A stretch of 64,000 bases of DNA from Macrophomina tecta (Eukaryota > Ascomycota > Dothideomycetes > Botryosphaeriales > Botryosphaeriaceae). Below, piece after piece: positions 24,199-36,441 of this stretch (position 1 is the stretch's first letter; the number at the start of each line of letters is the position of its first letter). The notes under the pieces were generated by a model. It worked only from the letters and a program-made list of their open reading frames with translations, was not told the origin of the DNA and did not search any database. The stretch is taken from NCBI GenBank assembly GCA_024180945.1, contig JAKSGN010000006.1, positions 992,001 to 1,056,000 on the forward strand. Direction: 5' to 3'. A program made the position numbers and the translations under genes.

Positions 24199-25489
24199 TC
24201 GCTGTGAGCATGGAGTAAACAGGGAACGAGCGTGGAAGAAGGTCAAGCTGATGGCAGGGCCAGCACATTGTGCACGATCAAGACATGGCGTTGGCTCGTG
24301 TTCCTGGGGTCAGAACTATAATCGGGTCTCCGCACATTCTCGTGGAGCTGGAGGCAGCTCATGCATGCAACGCAGAGACAGCGTGTACCATGGACAAGGC
24401 ATCCGTCAAAGTCTGGGGCCCGGGAGATGGAGTAGGCCCGAAGAGCAAAGTTTCGTAAGAGAAAGCGGCCATCTCAGCTTGAATTACCGGAAGCGGAAGA
24501 AACAGAAGCATTCCGCAGCAGGGACAGGGGCTCTACGGCACGCTGGTGGCGAGATCTCGCGGAGCAGGCAGGGCCGATTTCCTGAAATAGCAACGGCCTG
24601 AAGGCTGAATATCATGGCACAGGCTAATTCTGCACGTCATAGCACTTGGCTGTTCCTCAAAGTAATAAATCGATGCAGAAAGGACAGGCATCATCAAAGG
24701 AGTAGAGTGCGGGGAACACAGGGTGCTGATTGCACCGTGGGCGTCTCCACTTGCTCTATGGGCGGCGGGGCGGACGATTCGAGTAGCACCATGGCAATGT
24801 TGGTAAGGCTGGACGAACTGCGGCGCAGGTGATAGGAGCACAACGTCAGGAACCGGCGGCAGTGGGACGGGAAGTTGTCGGGCGTGTTCTGTCTGATTGG
24901 AACTCGTGGCCCAGACGGAAGAAGACGACAAGAAGACCAGTGTCGTCGGGGCCAGCTGTGATTGCCAGGCCGAGGCGCGGCGCAAGGCTGGACTCGGCCA
25001 GAGACGGCGGCGGAGAAGCGTGCGGCGTTGCGGGCAGTTGTTGGCGGTGCGGAGAGAGGGTGGGGAGTGGAGGGCCAGGGTCCAGGGCAGCTGCAGCCAA
25101 TCACGAGCCGCTGCGCGCTGACATAACCGCAGCACGCCTGATCGTCCCGCGCGCCTCAACGGGAAGTCAGCCAGCTCTCTGCCATCCTCTTCTCGTCCGA
25201 TGCCGCTTCCTCGCTGACTGCAGTCATTCAATAGTCCGGAAGCTTGCTTGCTCAATTGCCCACTCGCCGCCCCGGCCCTCGCTCCCACGCCCGCTTCAGC
25301 TCCCCAGCCCTGCAGGGACAACCCGTCGACTCGCCTGAAAAGGCTCGCGACAGCTTTTCAGCCCCAGTGCCCGGTCGACGCTGCACCTCCCGAAGCCGCC
25401 TGAGCACATTCTCGGCCACAGCCTTCTGCTGTAATATTCGCTGCCTATTTCCCGACCCGCCCGCTCCCAGCCCACCTCCAGACTCAAAC
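24199..25489. other. Divergent intergenic region
   Basis: It separates the minus-strand secreted-protein gene from plus-strand AIM11. ORFs on both strands overlap without recognisable domains. The last 250 bp before AIM11 are pyrimidine-rich, typical of a fungal promoter/leader. Confidence 0.5.
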
Positions 25490-26044
25490 ATGCGTGCCGG
25501 CGCAGAAGAGCCGCAGAAGCGGGCGCAGCCACCCGCCTCGACCCAGTCTCCCTTCCGCGACGCCTTCACCACCCGCCGATCGCTTAGACAGCTCGGCCTG
25601 TTTTGTGCAGGCGCCACTTTCTTCACCGCTGCCACGTTCATCACCCGTCGCCAGATGGTCCGCCGTTTCAGAGCATCCATACCGCCCTTCTACCACCCCA
25701 GCAACCTGCCTTACGGCGAAGCAAACGGGGCGATGGAGGCTTTCGAGGCCCTGAACCTTGCCACGGTCAATGTTGTTAGCGCAGCCATCATGCTAACCGG
25801 CGGCACCATGTGGGCCCTCGACATCAGCACCCTGGAGGACCTGAGAAAGAAGGTCAGGCATCGCGTTGGCTCTGGAGACGAGAGGAAATCAGACGAGGAG
25901 ATAGAAGAATGGATTGCTGAAGTTCTTGCCCGGAAGGACATGAAGGAGGCCGTCAAGGCTGCTACCGGCATCAAGCTGGAGCAGCTCTTGCAGGATGCCA
26001 AGGAGAGGAACGGCGAGCAGAGCAGCGGAAGCTCTGCGAGGTAA
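25490..26044 (+). CDS. AIM11: AIM11-like mitochondrial membrane protein
   Basis: A single exon of 184 residues. After a polar N-terminus come two hydrophobic segments: LGLFCAGATFFTAATFITRR (about residues 38-57) and VNVVSAAIMLTGGTMWALDI (about 95-114), the second followed by a charged LEDLRKKVRHRV stretch. This order and the ITRR and MLTGG..W motifs match Altered Inheritance of Mitochondria protein 11, a two-pass protein found across fungi whose molecular role is not settled; yeast mutants show mitochondrial inheritance defects. The ATG at 25490 is the first Met of the conserved frame; the open frame extends upstream, but only from a non-ATG codon and without homology. Confidence 0.85.
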   Translation: MRAGAEEPQKRAQPPASTQSPFRDAFTTRRSLRQLGLFCAGATFFTAATFITRRQMVRRFRASIPPFYHPSNLPYGEANGAMEAFEALNLATVNVVSAAIMLTGGTMWALDISTLEDLRKKVRHRVGSGDERKSDEEIEEWIAEVLARKDMKEAVKAATGIKLEQLLQDAKERNGEQSSGSSAR

Positions 26045-27150
26045 CCTATACAGCATTGGCTCCCTTCTGACCAGAGCTGCTGTGCTGTTCGTGAGGTCGG
26101 CCGTTGTGGCCTTTGCGCACGACCTGCCTCACCGGTATCCGAAGAGGCTGGCAGGCGCTGCGCGTGTGAGCCGGTGTTGTTGCACGTTTATGACCGCACT
26201 CGGGCTTCGTCTTGAGCTTCGAGGTTCGCAATTGGTGGTGAATCAGCCGTGCTGGTCTCCTCGACCGATTCATTCCACTCCATGTAGTATTACCAGAAGC
26301 ACCACAAGCACCAACGTCCTCGCCACGTCGGACGCCACGTGAATCGGGTTCTCGATTCGAATGGCGGACTCCTGCATAATTCAAGAAACCAACCATTCAG
26401 CCTCCCTCACCTCTCGGAACGCGAAAGCGGCCTCGTGCTCGCCTACTCGCCAGGCTCTCATGTGGAAGGGTCCAGCCTGGCGGGGAATGGCGGTGAAGGA
26501 GTGCGTCGGAGTCCACGGCTCGAATCGCTCCGTTTCACAACCATTGATGCTGTAGCTCATCGCAAATGGCGCACGGACAAGCGAGAATAGAAAACGTGGG
26601 TTAGCGCGCCATCATAGTTGCGCCGCGTAGAGCAGCATGATTTGTGGTTTCCCCGTGAGCCGCGCACCCACTAATGTACGGCTTCCTTCTCCTCATACTC
26701 CTACCTCGATGATCCCTGGGCTGCTCGGCTCTGGTGTCAGACCAACAACATGCGGGCTCTCCCGCTCACTTTTCGCTTCGTTCAGCCTCTTGCACATGTA
26801 TGATTCGGTTCCGGTATTGCTGCTCAACGGACGACCCCTCTACATATGACCAATCATACCTACACAATCATCCACCCGTCATAACACTTTGACCAGTCTC
26901 TAAAAATAACCAACAGACCCGATAATGGCTCGACTACACACTGTCTTTTCTTCCGCGGTCGGCTATATGCCTCTCGTATCCGTCCTCTCGACTTCCAGCT
27001 CACACATCACGAGATCCAGCGATCCCGCACCTGCGCGCCCAGCGCATTGTCTGCCCGTCTCAACCTTCCCCGCGTTCTACTTCCCTCTCTTCCTCATCCG
27101 ACCATCCCTCCTTCTCTCACTCAAGGCCCCCTCCCGAGCACCCTTCTCCT
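26045..27150. other. Convergent intergenic region
   Basis: It lies between the stop codons of AIM11 and the molybdopterin synthase gene. I see no gene, only short ORFs. Confidence 0.5.
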
Positions 27151-28661
27151 CTACTCCCCCTCCCCCTTTCCCTCCGCCCCCTCCCCCTCTTCCACCCTCA
27201 CACCCATCACCCCATCCCGGTTCGCCCTCCACACGCCGCCCTCCTCGTCCCCGAACTCCTCCAGCTTCCAGATCTCGGCCCGCTCCTTGCACCGCTCCAG
27301 CGCCTCCTCTCCGCCCCGCCACGCCGCCTGCCGGTGCGGCGATGAGACCGCGATCAGGATGCTCTCCTCGCCAATGGGCACCGTGCCCAGGCGGTGCGTG
27401 ATGGAGATGGCGGTCAGGGCGTGGGCGGTCTTGATGTCGCGCGCGAGCGAGAGGAGCGTCGTCAGCGCGAGCGGCGCATAAGACGTGTAGGTAAGCTGTT
27501 TGACGGGGCGGGCGGCGAAGGTGTCGCGGGTCGTGCCTAGATGGGTGGGTGAGTGTTAGTGGACTGTTTGGGGCGGTGGCGGGGTCGGGGAATTGGGGGA
27601 GGTGGGGGGATGCTTGTGGAGCAGCTTCAATGGAGGTGGAGGAGTCGAAGAGCGGTGGGCTCTGATTCATGGAGCGCAGCTGATAATCCGCTCTCACTGT
27701 TTGGCCGGTGTTACCGGGGGAGGGTTCAACTGGGCGCGGGAGAGTCAATCCAGGCCTCTCTGACGCGCTGTATCCAGGCCTGGTCATGTTGTCCCATTCA
27801 CGGCTGTAGCAGAAGCTGCTGTTCGACACGGATTTGCATGTATAGATAGCCATTCGTGCCAGTGATCTTGCAGGGGATCAGGCCGGCTGAGTTTCGTGGC
27901 TCAGACGGGACCGTTCTCTGGGCTCGACGGACCAAAAGGACACGCATTCATGCTTGACCATGTGTCTGTGTGCGCCTTCCTCATGCCAGATGGATCTTGA
28001 TCAGGACAGTTTCAAGGCCCGGGTACAAGCGGAAGGAGGAGGAGGAGGAGGATTGTCAGACCGGGGTTGGCGGGAGGGTGGCAATGGGTGCTGACAGGCG
28101 ACAGCCAGCTGCGCAACGTACGAGCGCCCAAAGCAATCACATGCATCCACTTCGAGCAAGACAGAAGAACCTGATTGAGCGAGTTCTCCGTCTGCTGCTC
28201 GGAGGAGAGGATGGGATCGTGCGGAGCTGAGGTGAGCCGAAGTACGGGCCACCTCTCCCTCTTTGCGACTTGTGATGAAGCACATCGCATGCCAGCGACA
28301 AGTCGAAGGGAGAGAACAGGTAGAGTGGATGGTGGAGGCATTTGGCGCTCGAACAGGGATCAAGGATATTGCGGCGGCGGCGGAAATTGACGGTGCAGGT
28401 AAAAATGCAGAAAGCGAGGAATGGGATGTTTGTAGAGGGCAAGGGTGTGGTGGGGGGGAGTTATTTGTGGCAACAGGCGGAGGAATTTTTCTTTTTTTTT
28501 TTTCTCTCTCTCTCTGGCTTACCGGCGAAGAGGACGACCGCGCCGGCCTTGGGACTCTTGACTCGCTGCATGACAGACACCACGTCCAAGTGGTCGTAAG
28601 TCAGTTCCACATGGATGCCGTCTTCTTCCCGAAGCATGGGCTCGGAGCTCGTTTCGGGCAT
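27151..28661 (-). CDS. Molybdopterin synthase catalytic (large) subunit, MoaE/MOCS2B family
   Basis: Two exons (28523-28661 and 27151-27536) give 174 residues. Exon 1 encodes the N-terminal strand region ending in VVLFAG; exon 2 continues with TTRDTF, the AISITHRLG motif, VPIGEESILIAVSSPHR and a helix with the conserved lysines (CKERAEIWKLE). The protein joins the thiocarboxylated small subunit and converts precursor Z to molybdopterin in the cytosol, serving nitrate reductase and other molybdoenzymes. The phase-1 junction restores the conserved glycine. The intron is 986 nt, far longer than the others in this window, and starts with a (GA)n/(A)n tract. The C-terminal tail after WRANRDG is Glu/Gly-rich and not conserved. 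The small subunit is not in the window. Confidence 0.9.
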
Positions 28662-30955
28662 TGTTGTGGTGTGGGCTTGATACCCGGGTCAAAGGGAGCG
28701 GGAGCAGGAATTGAGACCGAGACGCGGCGGTGGGAAGGGTCCAAGACACAGGACGAGCGAAATGGTGGATGAAGATATGCGGGTCAGCGTCAGCTGGGTA
28801 GGAGAGTAATGGTGGGGGGAGCGGCGTGGGCGTGGGCGTGGGCGTGGGGCCTTCCTCGGCCTCGCCCTCTCGGCCCTGCCGACACCTCCGTCATCGCTCT
28901 CTCACCACCACCACCGCCAGAATCATCAGCGCCCTCGCTCCTGCTCATTCTCATCAACCATCTCAGACAGAGCACCAACTGCCGACTGCACGACCTCGCA
29001 CTCCAAGCCCAGCAGGAAGCTCGGCCGCTCCGCGTGTCTCGTCCGAGATGGCGCTGTCAGGAATTCGACCGTGTGTGGCGCGTTCGGTCTGGAGTGCGAG
29101 GCGCAGTTCATTCCACGTCGACTTTTGATCCAGGAGGAGACGATTCGGCTCGTCAACCTGATGCCCGTCTGGCCGTTGTTGACAGCCAACGGTCCGACGC
29201 CCGCGACTGCACTTCCATTGCTTTTTCCCCCGCCCAGCCCATCCGGCTCCGCTGCCGCCATGCCGCCCAGTGGAGTCGCGCGCCCAACAGAACAACTCCC
29301 GATCTCCCCAACTTCTTCTTCCACCGCCCTTCTGTGAGATGGCGCGCGATCGCGCTGTGGGGCGATGCGCCGCCGTGGGCCCCGCAAATGCGAGGGCAAA
29401 CCCATCACATGGCGACCAGAATGTGAGTGAGAATCACCGACGCGTCCACCTGAGACTTCTGCTTGAACCTGGGCGACCTTTCGAATCCGGCTCGAGTCTG
29501 AGACCTTATGCGCCTGTCAGCCCTGAACGGGTCACGACCTGCTGCTCTGGGAGCTGCCCACCCGCAAAGAATGCGAGAGGCCGCCGGCTCCTGCAAGGCG
29601 ACTGTCCCCGACGTTACTGCCACGGCTGCCCTCAACCGCCTATTATACAAGGTTGGCTCCAAGAGTATCGCAACCGCAGGCGCGGGGAGTTGGTTGAAGC
29701 ATGCGTCAAGTCGCAAATCTCTAGGAAAACCGACAACATGACGTCTGGATGAATGCTTCAACTGCCACCGTAGAGTAATGACGAGTTGCAAGACTTCTGT
29801 GCTAAAGCGCAGCAATTCCTGGGGACGGAGGTTGGATCACAGAGAGCAGACTGTATGACACGTCCGTCGCACAGGTGGTTCGCTCACTCGTAACCGCGGC
29901 CCAGGTCGCTCGTCTTCAGCGTCCCGCCGCATCAATGCTCGAGGGTCAACTGAGCTCACTGGGAGTCCAGATCCCGGCCATCCCCGGCGCTTACGCTGAC
30001 TGCCGCTGCTGCCCGCCTACGCGCCCGTCCGCGATGCGCAAAACGCAATGACAACAAACGACCATCCCTACTCTGCTCGCCTGCTGTTCGTCCGCCGACG
30101 AGGCCGTCTCCTTACGAAGACGACGATTCAAAGTTCTGCTCCCCGCAAGGTCCATCGTGGGCACGGCCGTCGGCCATGTTTATCTCGATGTCCCGGCCTT
30201 CTCTTGTCTCATTCCCCATTGCTGTGCGACCACGTTTTTCTCAATTGCCCGCGAATTGCAGCTCGCTTCGCCCCGTGTGGATCCTTGTGGCCCATCCCAT
30301 CTCATCTGGATCTCGCGGATGCACCATGCCTGCGTCCGCCCGGCAGCGCCGTTGACGATCCACTCAAAATTCTGCCTTATGCTGCACGCAGTCGTTGCTT
30401 TGCCAGATCTCCCCCAAATTTGCCGCTCCGCCTGCCTGCGATGCATCATTTCCTGCGCCGCGCTTCTCGCCCACGCAAGGCACGCTCCAGCCAATGCCTG
30501 CGCCCCTTACTTCGATCGCCGCACGCCTCAAAGACAACATTGAGTACACAGCATCAGCTTTGCGCGCGCCGCCCCGTGCTTATTGGCCCCTGCTTATGGC
30601 CATGCTACTGAGCCCAAACAAGGGCCAGACAACGTGTCCAGAATCGCTCACTCATGGAACCCAGCCTGAGTCCAGGGCAAAGGTTCACGTAACGCCAGAC
30701 TATGCCCCCCGGTCATGGAGCCACAAGCCCAAGCGAACCCTTGGTAAACAGAAGCCTTCTTTTTTTTTCTTGGCCCCCTTGAGTCCGGAGAATGGGACTC
30801 CCCTCCCACCGCACATATATGATCCAGTAGCTTCCCGATAGTCTTATCTGGAAACAGCCTCTGCATACTGCTCCTCAGCCAGCCGCTGCCCTCCCCATCC
30901 GCACTGCCTCAACTCGCCCGGTCTCGGTCCAAGCCAAGGTCTCCCTCTCTCAAAC
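28662..30955. other. Divergent intergenic region
   Basis: It lies between the molybdopterin synthase start and the hypothetical gene at 30956. Overlapping ORFs have no recognisable domains. A (GTGGGC) hexamer repeat sits at 28824-28848, and an ATATAT element near 30814-30820 lies about 140 bp before the next ATG. Confidence 0.5.
28824..28848 (+). repeat. (GTGGGC)4 hexamer repeat
   Basis: About four perfect copies read directly from the sequence, about 165 bp upstream of the molybdopterin synthase start. Confidence 0.85.
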
Positions 30956-32107
30956 ATGGCCGACCTCGCCGTCCCCCGACACCCGTCGGGCCGCTGCTCT
31001 CCCCACAAGAGAACGTCGCAAAGCGGAACCCGCTCCCACCCTGACTCAGTCATTTCCGGAAATTCAACACCGCCTGCTTCGCCCGAAAGGACCGCCGAGT
31101 ATTGGGACCGCTGTGTTGAGAAGCTGGAGGAGAAACGTCGCTTGCGACGAGCAGCCGCTGAAAACTCGCCCGAAGGGAAGCCATTGACTCCGCGCCAGAC
31201 CAACAGGATGGTCCTCGACATAATTTCCAGCTATAGTGACGATTCTTCGTACCTGGCACCTGGCACCTCACTTCACAATCACCCCTCCTTTGATTTCGGC
31301 TTTCACCATGAGCGAGACCGAGCAGACTCGGCGCATGATATTGAGACTATCGCTCAGGCACTCGAGCTGTTTCCCAAACCCCTAAGTACTACAAAGAGCA
31401 AGCACAACCACAGCTCACGTCCGACTTCATCCATAAAGGTCCAAGGGCTCCGGAAGGAGGGTCAGACTCTGGCGTCCCCGGTACCCGCAAAGACATCTCC
31501 CAAACAGCAAGGGTCTGAGTCTTCGAAGAAGCCTCGTAAATGCCCTCCAAGGCCTCCACGTCCTGAAGAGACATTTTTCATCGGCCTCCCTCTCACGCCT
31601 TCTCCGCATCCCAACCGCGTCGTGCCCAGGCCGACTGCGCAACAAGAACGCCGCTCCGTTGCTCCTCCCAATGTCAAAGTTGTCCGCTCTGACACCACCC
31701 CCCCTTTTTCATGCAAATCTACTCCTGTACTTCCCAACCTGGAACCCCAACCCCCGATCCAATGTGTGGAGTCTACACCACCCACCACGCCCGTCCGGGA
31801 TGCATCCTTCGCGCTACAACAGCAACTCATTTCTGTTTGGGAAGACGATGACGACGATGACGAGGACAAGAAGGGGTTGATGGAATATGTGCGCCGCACT
31901 TTGCATGCGAGCAAGACTTCGTTCTCCGCAGATCGTGAAAAGGACGCGAAAGAGAGGGAGCGGGGAAAGGAGAGGAGGAAGGGGAGCATGGATAGCACCA
32001 GCAGCTCTGAAAAGCGACCTTCTGGCGACCGGAGGAGGCGAAGCACTGTTCGCCAAGCAATGGTCCGCGTTTTCCGCTGCGGCGACAGCAAGGATGAGCG
32101 CTCATGA
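30956..32107 (+). CDS. Hypothetical, largely disordered protein
   Basis: A single exon of 383 residues with no domain I recognise. It has a short charged helix (about 46-68, AEYWDRCVEKLEEKRRLRRA), a Ser/Thr/Pro-rich middle, a proline cluster (197-203, PPRPPRP) that could bind SH3-type modules, an acidic run (296-304) and a strongly basic Lys/Arg/Ser C-terminus (325-383). There is no signal peptide or membrane segment. Support for coding: the long frame with sustained, non-repetitive composition, an ATG in a CAAACATGGC context and an upstream TATA-like element. The mix of acidic and basic tails suggests a regulatory or scaffold protein, but that is only a guess. Confidence 0.75.
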   Translation: MADLAVPRHPSGRCSPHKRTSQSGTRSHPDSVISGNSTPPASPERTAEYWDRCVEKLEEKRRLRRAAAENSPEGKPLTPRQTNRMVLDIISSYSDDSSYLAPGTSLHNHPSFDFGFHHERDRADSAHDIETIAQALELFPKPLSTTKSKHNHSSRPTSSIKVQGLRKEGQTLASPVPAKTSPKQQGSESSKKPRKCPPRPPRPEETFFIGLPLTPSPHPNRVVPRPTAQQERRSVAPPNVKVVRSDTTPPFSCKSTPVLPNLEPQPPIQCVESTPPTTPVRDASFALQQQLISVWEDDDDDDEDKKGLMEYVRRTLHASKTSFSADREKDAKERERGKERRKGSMDSTSSSEKRPSGDRRRRSTVRQAMVRVFRCGDSKDERS

Positions 32108-32825
32108 TCCACAACTGCATTTTCCACTGCCCTGGAGTGAGCCTACTTCTGTACAGCACCACCCTTCTGGACTCCTTAATTTTTTTTTTTTTTCCTGGCT
32201 CCTGACGTACTTACTGATGACTGGCGGCTTCTTGCATGCTTGGAGGAGATACCTTTCTTCCGTACTTCATTTCCCCCTGGACTTATGACATACACTTCCC
32301 AATATTGGAAGGCATTCTGGTACATGCTGGAAGGGCACACACTTTATTTCCCTTCATTTTCTCATTGTTTTCATACTAGCTGAGGCGCATCGGATTTTCT
32401 TTTTCCCACGGTGGTATCAAAAAGGTTTCATCACGAGCTTCACGGCCTTGCATCGGAACGACTGGCGTTGATGGTATTTGCTTTTTTCCTTGGGTGGCTG
32501 TCTCTCAGGATTTGGTGAGGACTCAAAAAGTATCATTTTACGGCAGTATAGACGGATCTGCGTATTTTCGGCCTTTAGCTGCTCTCTATCTCGGTGTAGC
32601 ATCATTACGAGAGCCATGAATCCACGTCTTGCACGTCACTTCATTCCATCCTGCCAAAGTGATGACGCAGCATACAACGGCACCTTGACTATCCTATTTC
32701 CCAACGGCGAGCCGTTCCTTGCTGGGCAACCGTAATACCTCCTGTCCTTCTATTCTACTTACCCTCGCACAATCTTCTCCACATTCCTCTCCCTTCTTCT
32801 CTTCCCTCGCCTTCCTCCGCTCCCT

Positions 32826-32854
32826 TCCTCCCTCCCTCCCTCCCTCCCTCCCTC
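32826..32854 (+). repeat. (CTCC)n microsatellite
   Basis: About seven tandem CTCC units inside a longer C/T-rich tract. Confidence 0.85.
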
Positions 32855-33220
32855 ATCCTCCCTCACCTTCCCTCACCCCACGCACCCAGCGAACGGGCCG
32901 GCCCGTATCTCTCTCCCACTGGCCCCTTGCCTCCGCCTCGTCAACAGTTGCACCAGCCTCAATACCCCACCCAGCCTCCTTACGTCGCTCCGGCCTCTCC
33001 TGCCCTGTCATGCACGGCTTGAGTGAGCTTGGTAGGGATGCCAAAAGTCCAAAACGATAATTCTCAGGCTTGCCGGACCCTGTCGCGTCTTGGCATCTTC
33101 GCTATTTTTGAGCTGGCCACATGAGACCACACGTTCCCCCCACCAAAACCCAACTTACCGCCTTCAGGGTTCCGCCTTACAAGGATCATCATATGCGCAC
33201 TACCCGAAGCGACAATTGTC

Positions 33221-33240
33221 AAAAAAAAAAAAAAAAAAAA
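33221..33240 (+). repeat. A20 homopolymer
   Basis: Twenty uninterrupted A, the longest homopolymer noted in the window. Confidence 0.9.
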
Positions 33241-34513
33241 GCCCACCAGCCGGCTCGAACTTTCATGCCCAGATCTGGGCAACCCATCAAAGCTCTGAAA
33301 CAGACCAAACCATCTTCCTCTTCTCCCGGGCGAACCGATAGAATGGAGGAATGTTTCAGAGGCCGAACCCGTTATCCTGGACGTCAAGGTGGACGCATGA
33401 ATAGACCGAAAATGTCCAATGCGCTTTTCGAGTCGACGAATTTCCGCTGCAGCCGTTCGCTGAGTTGGCACAGCTGTAGGGAGCGACGACAGTAGCATCT
33501 CCGGCAGCCGCGACTGAAACATACCACAAGAGCTGAGCATTACACTGCACGCATGGACAAACTGAACACAGTCGACATGTAGGAAAAGATGATTAGGCGC
33601 CCAGCGTTCCCGGGAGGAGAGAGGATCCTTCCCGCTGCAGCTAATTTCGCTGATCTCGCATGGTGCATCCGGGTTGGGATTTCTTGCGTGGTTTTCCATC
33701 CTCCTACCGGGTACCTGGTTCCATCTCTTTTTCCTTTTCTTTTTTTGTTTGCAACGCTGCGAATCGGATGATGTGCGATGCGGCTGCGTCACTGCCGCTG
33801 CCGGCGCTTGTCTACTGCTGTCTTGCCGCCTCGTCGTGGCGGTCCAATGCGTCCTTCAGTCCTCCCGTCATGGACATGGAGACCAGTTCCATGCGAAAGC
33901 GGGCTCCCATTCAGCTACCACGAACGAAACGGGTACTAGTGGGCTGACCAGAACACGCCGTATCTTAGCATGCTTGCACAAAATGCAATAACCCGTTACG
34001 CGCGCGCGCAGAGAGGCTACATGCGTACAAGGATGTGTGCAGCCCATGCATGCACGCACGCATCCTGTACCCGCCGCACTCTGAGTTTTTCGTCCTTCCT
34101 CTCCTCTCCTCTCCTCTCCTCTCCGCTCACGACCCAGCCCCCACGCCGAATGCTGACTGGCGGCCCGTACGGCAGCTGCAGGATCCCATCCTACTCTATC
34201 GCGCGTCCCACCTCAGCAGCAAAACTGGAAAAGGCCAACCAACCAACACTCGACCCCCCGCCGCCAACCCAGCCCATTCGCTCCAGACCTTTCTCGACTA
34301 GCCCGTCGCAGCAGCCACTCCCTTCACGTTAACCCGTCCTCTCCCTCTCCCGCCGTCCTCCGCCAATGAGTCCTCCCACTCTCGCGTTCCCCTTTCCACA
34401 CTCACGAGCGAACCCGGCGCCATGACCTCCAGCCGGACATGAACGGGTGTCCGATGCTTACCCGCAGCTAGCATCACACCGTCCCAGCCGCACAACGTCG
34501 CATCCCTATCCGG

Positions 34514-34517
<4 letters not shown>

Positions 34518-34553
<36 letters not shown>

Positions 34554-34597
34554 GCTCTCTTTCCCTCTTCGCACGAAGGAAAAGAGAGAGAGAGAGA
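34518..34597. repeat. (CT)16 followed by (GA)n inverted microsatellite
   Basis: (CT)16 at 34518-34550, a short spacer, then (GA)7-8 at 34583-34597. The arms are complementary and could form a hairpin or triplex. Confidence 0.85.
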
Positions 34598-36404
34598 GGG
34601 AAAAAAAAGGGGGGTTGGGGGTGGGGTCAATCCAAGAAAAAGGGAACCGCCCGAAGCCCAGAGACCAGTAGCACTCTTTTTTCGCTGGCGTGGCAATACA
34701 CACCCCAGAAGACCTGAGTTGATTGTTAAAAAAAGAAAAAAAAAAAAAAAAAAACGGGTCGGAGAACACAAACCGTTCAGCTCGCAACACCGTTCCCCCC
34801 CAACCACCGTTCCCGTGCCTGTACCTGGCGGGAGGAGAGGGGGCCGATTTATGCGCGTAGGGAAGTGGTAAGCGCGCTGGTTTGGCGCCGGACAGGCATC
34901 ACCCTGGCCGGGCGAGGGAGGGGTCCCTCTGCTTTCTCTCTCTCTCTCTCTAGACGGCGGTTCTGCTTCTGTGGTGGATGTTTCCCGGGACCTTCCCTCA
35001 CGAGTACGCGTGCGGCAGGTGCGACTGTTCCACACGGCGTATATTGGTTGAACGGGGAGTGCGCGGGATTTTGGGTCGGGTATCTCGACCGTTCTAGCGG
35101 ATGCTTGGTCGGTGCATGGGGAGGAGATTGTTCGGAGCGGTGTGGAAGGTCTATTGGGGCTGAGGTGGGTGTCATCGGAGATGGTGCTGGTTGTGGGATG
35201 GCGGATGCTCTCTGTCGTCGAGGTCCAATATTTCTTGCAGATATTGGGGAAGAAAACGGCAAGTGACACGCAGGAGCGGAGCGGAGCCGGAAGTGGCAGA
35301 GGAAGTAAGGGAAGTCTGTTCTTGCCGCGGCGGACTGCGGGGGGTTTTGGTAGCTGGTGCGAGTATGCGGAGCGGAGGCGAGGGATGGGGTGGAGTGGAA
35401 GGAGGGCACTGCGCGATGTCAAGGAGTAGCTGCGTCATAGCGGAGGGAAGAATTTTTCCTCGTGCATATCGTACTGGATGAGGATCATCGGTGTCATCTT
35501 GGGTGGTAGAATGGGAGTGCACCTTTGAGGGGAGGCAAACCGACGAGACCATATTGAAGCAGCTATCGCTACCAATGGCCTGCTGGACCATGAGCAGGAG
35601 GTCACTTGCGAACCCCTCCTGGAAGTGAAAGCACAGGCATTCAACCTCTGTGCTGCGTACATTCTACTTTTTTCCCCATGGCCCTCCCTCGCGTCCTTGG
35701 CGCACTGCCCACCGTTCTCTTCACCTCAGACCCCCACGCGTCAACCACGCGTTGCAAACGTGCTCTTCATGATGTGTCGCTCCAATATCTACGCAAAGAC
35801 CATCTTGGGGACCGTTTCAGTACCACAACGGCCTTCACCTGCGGGGAAACCGTTGGACCGCAGCCGCACTCTGCAGCGTACTTGCAGCACCGCAGAAAGC
35901 AGTATTAGACCGACCATTCAACATACGTCCGAAGCAGCCAGGCGACTGTGTGTGACGCAGGAACAAAGCCAGCAGCATTTCAACAGCGTGGCGAGGCGGA
36001 GAGATGCCGATAGCGTGGGCCTTGCTTCAGAGCACAGCAGGTGCATGCATGTTGTTTCTGTGTTTCTCTGTTTTTCTTTTTTTTTTTTTTTTTTCATTCC
36101 GCACCGTAATTGGACAAGATTCAGCGTCAAGCGCAATGCTGCCTAGTAGAGTGCGCCTCCACACGTAGATAGCTATCTCGTACGGGGTTGCCGTACGTCC
36201 TCCTGCCAATTGAACTCACCAAGCTGCTGCAGGGGCCTGCAGACTTGTAAGAGTGCTAAAAGACCTATGCAATTGCCAAGCATCTAGGAATTCGCGAAAA
36301 GAACTTCACTTGCACGTGTTCTGTGTGATACGTGATCACTTGCGGCTAGCTGTAATCGACATTCTGAGATATCGGAAAATGGCCTCCTGACCTTTTGTTA
36401 ACCC

Positions 36405-36441
36405 CACAACAACAACAACAACAACACCACCACCACCACCA
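36405..36441 (+). repeat. (CAA)n(CAC)n trinucleotide repeat
   Basis: About six CAA units run directly into about six CAC units. Confidence 0.85.

Noticed and set aside
27077..27853. 258-codon minus-strand ORF across the molybdopterin synthase exon
   Set aside because: It is the wrong frame of exon 2 read through into the intron; the MoaE frame has all family motifs.
34298..35422. 374-codon minus-strand ORF
   Set aside because: It translates the CT/GA and A-run microsatellites (Arg-Glu repeats, poly-Phe) and has no recognisable domain.
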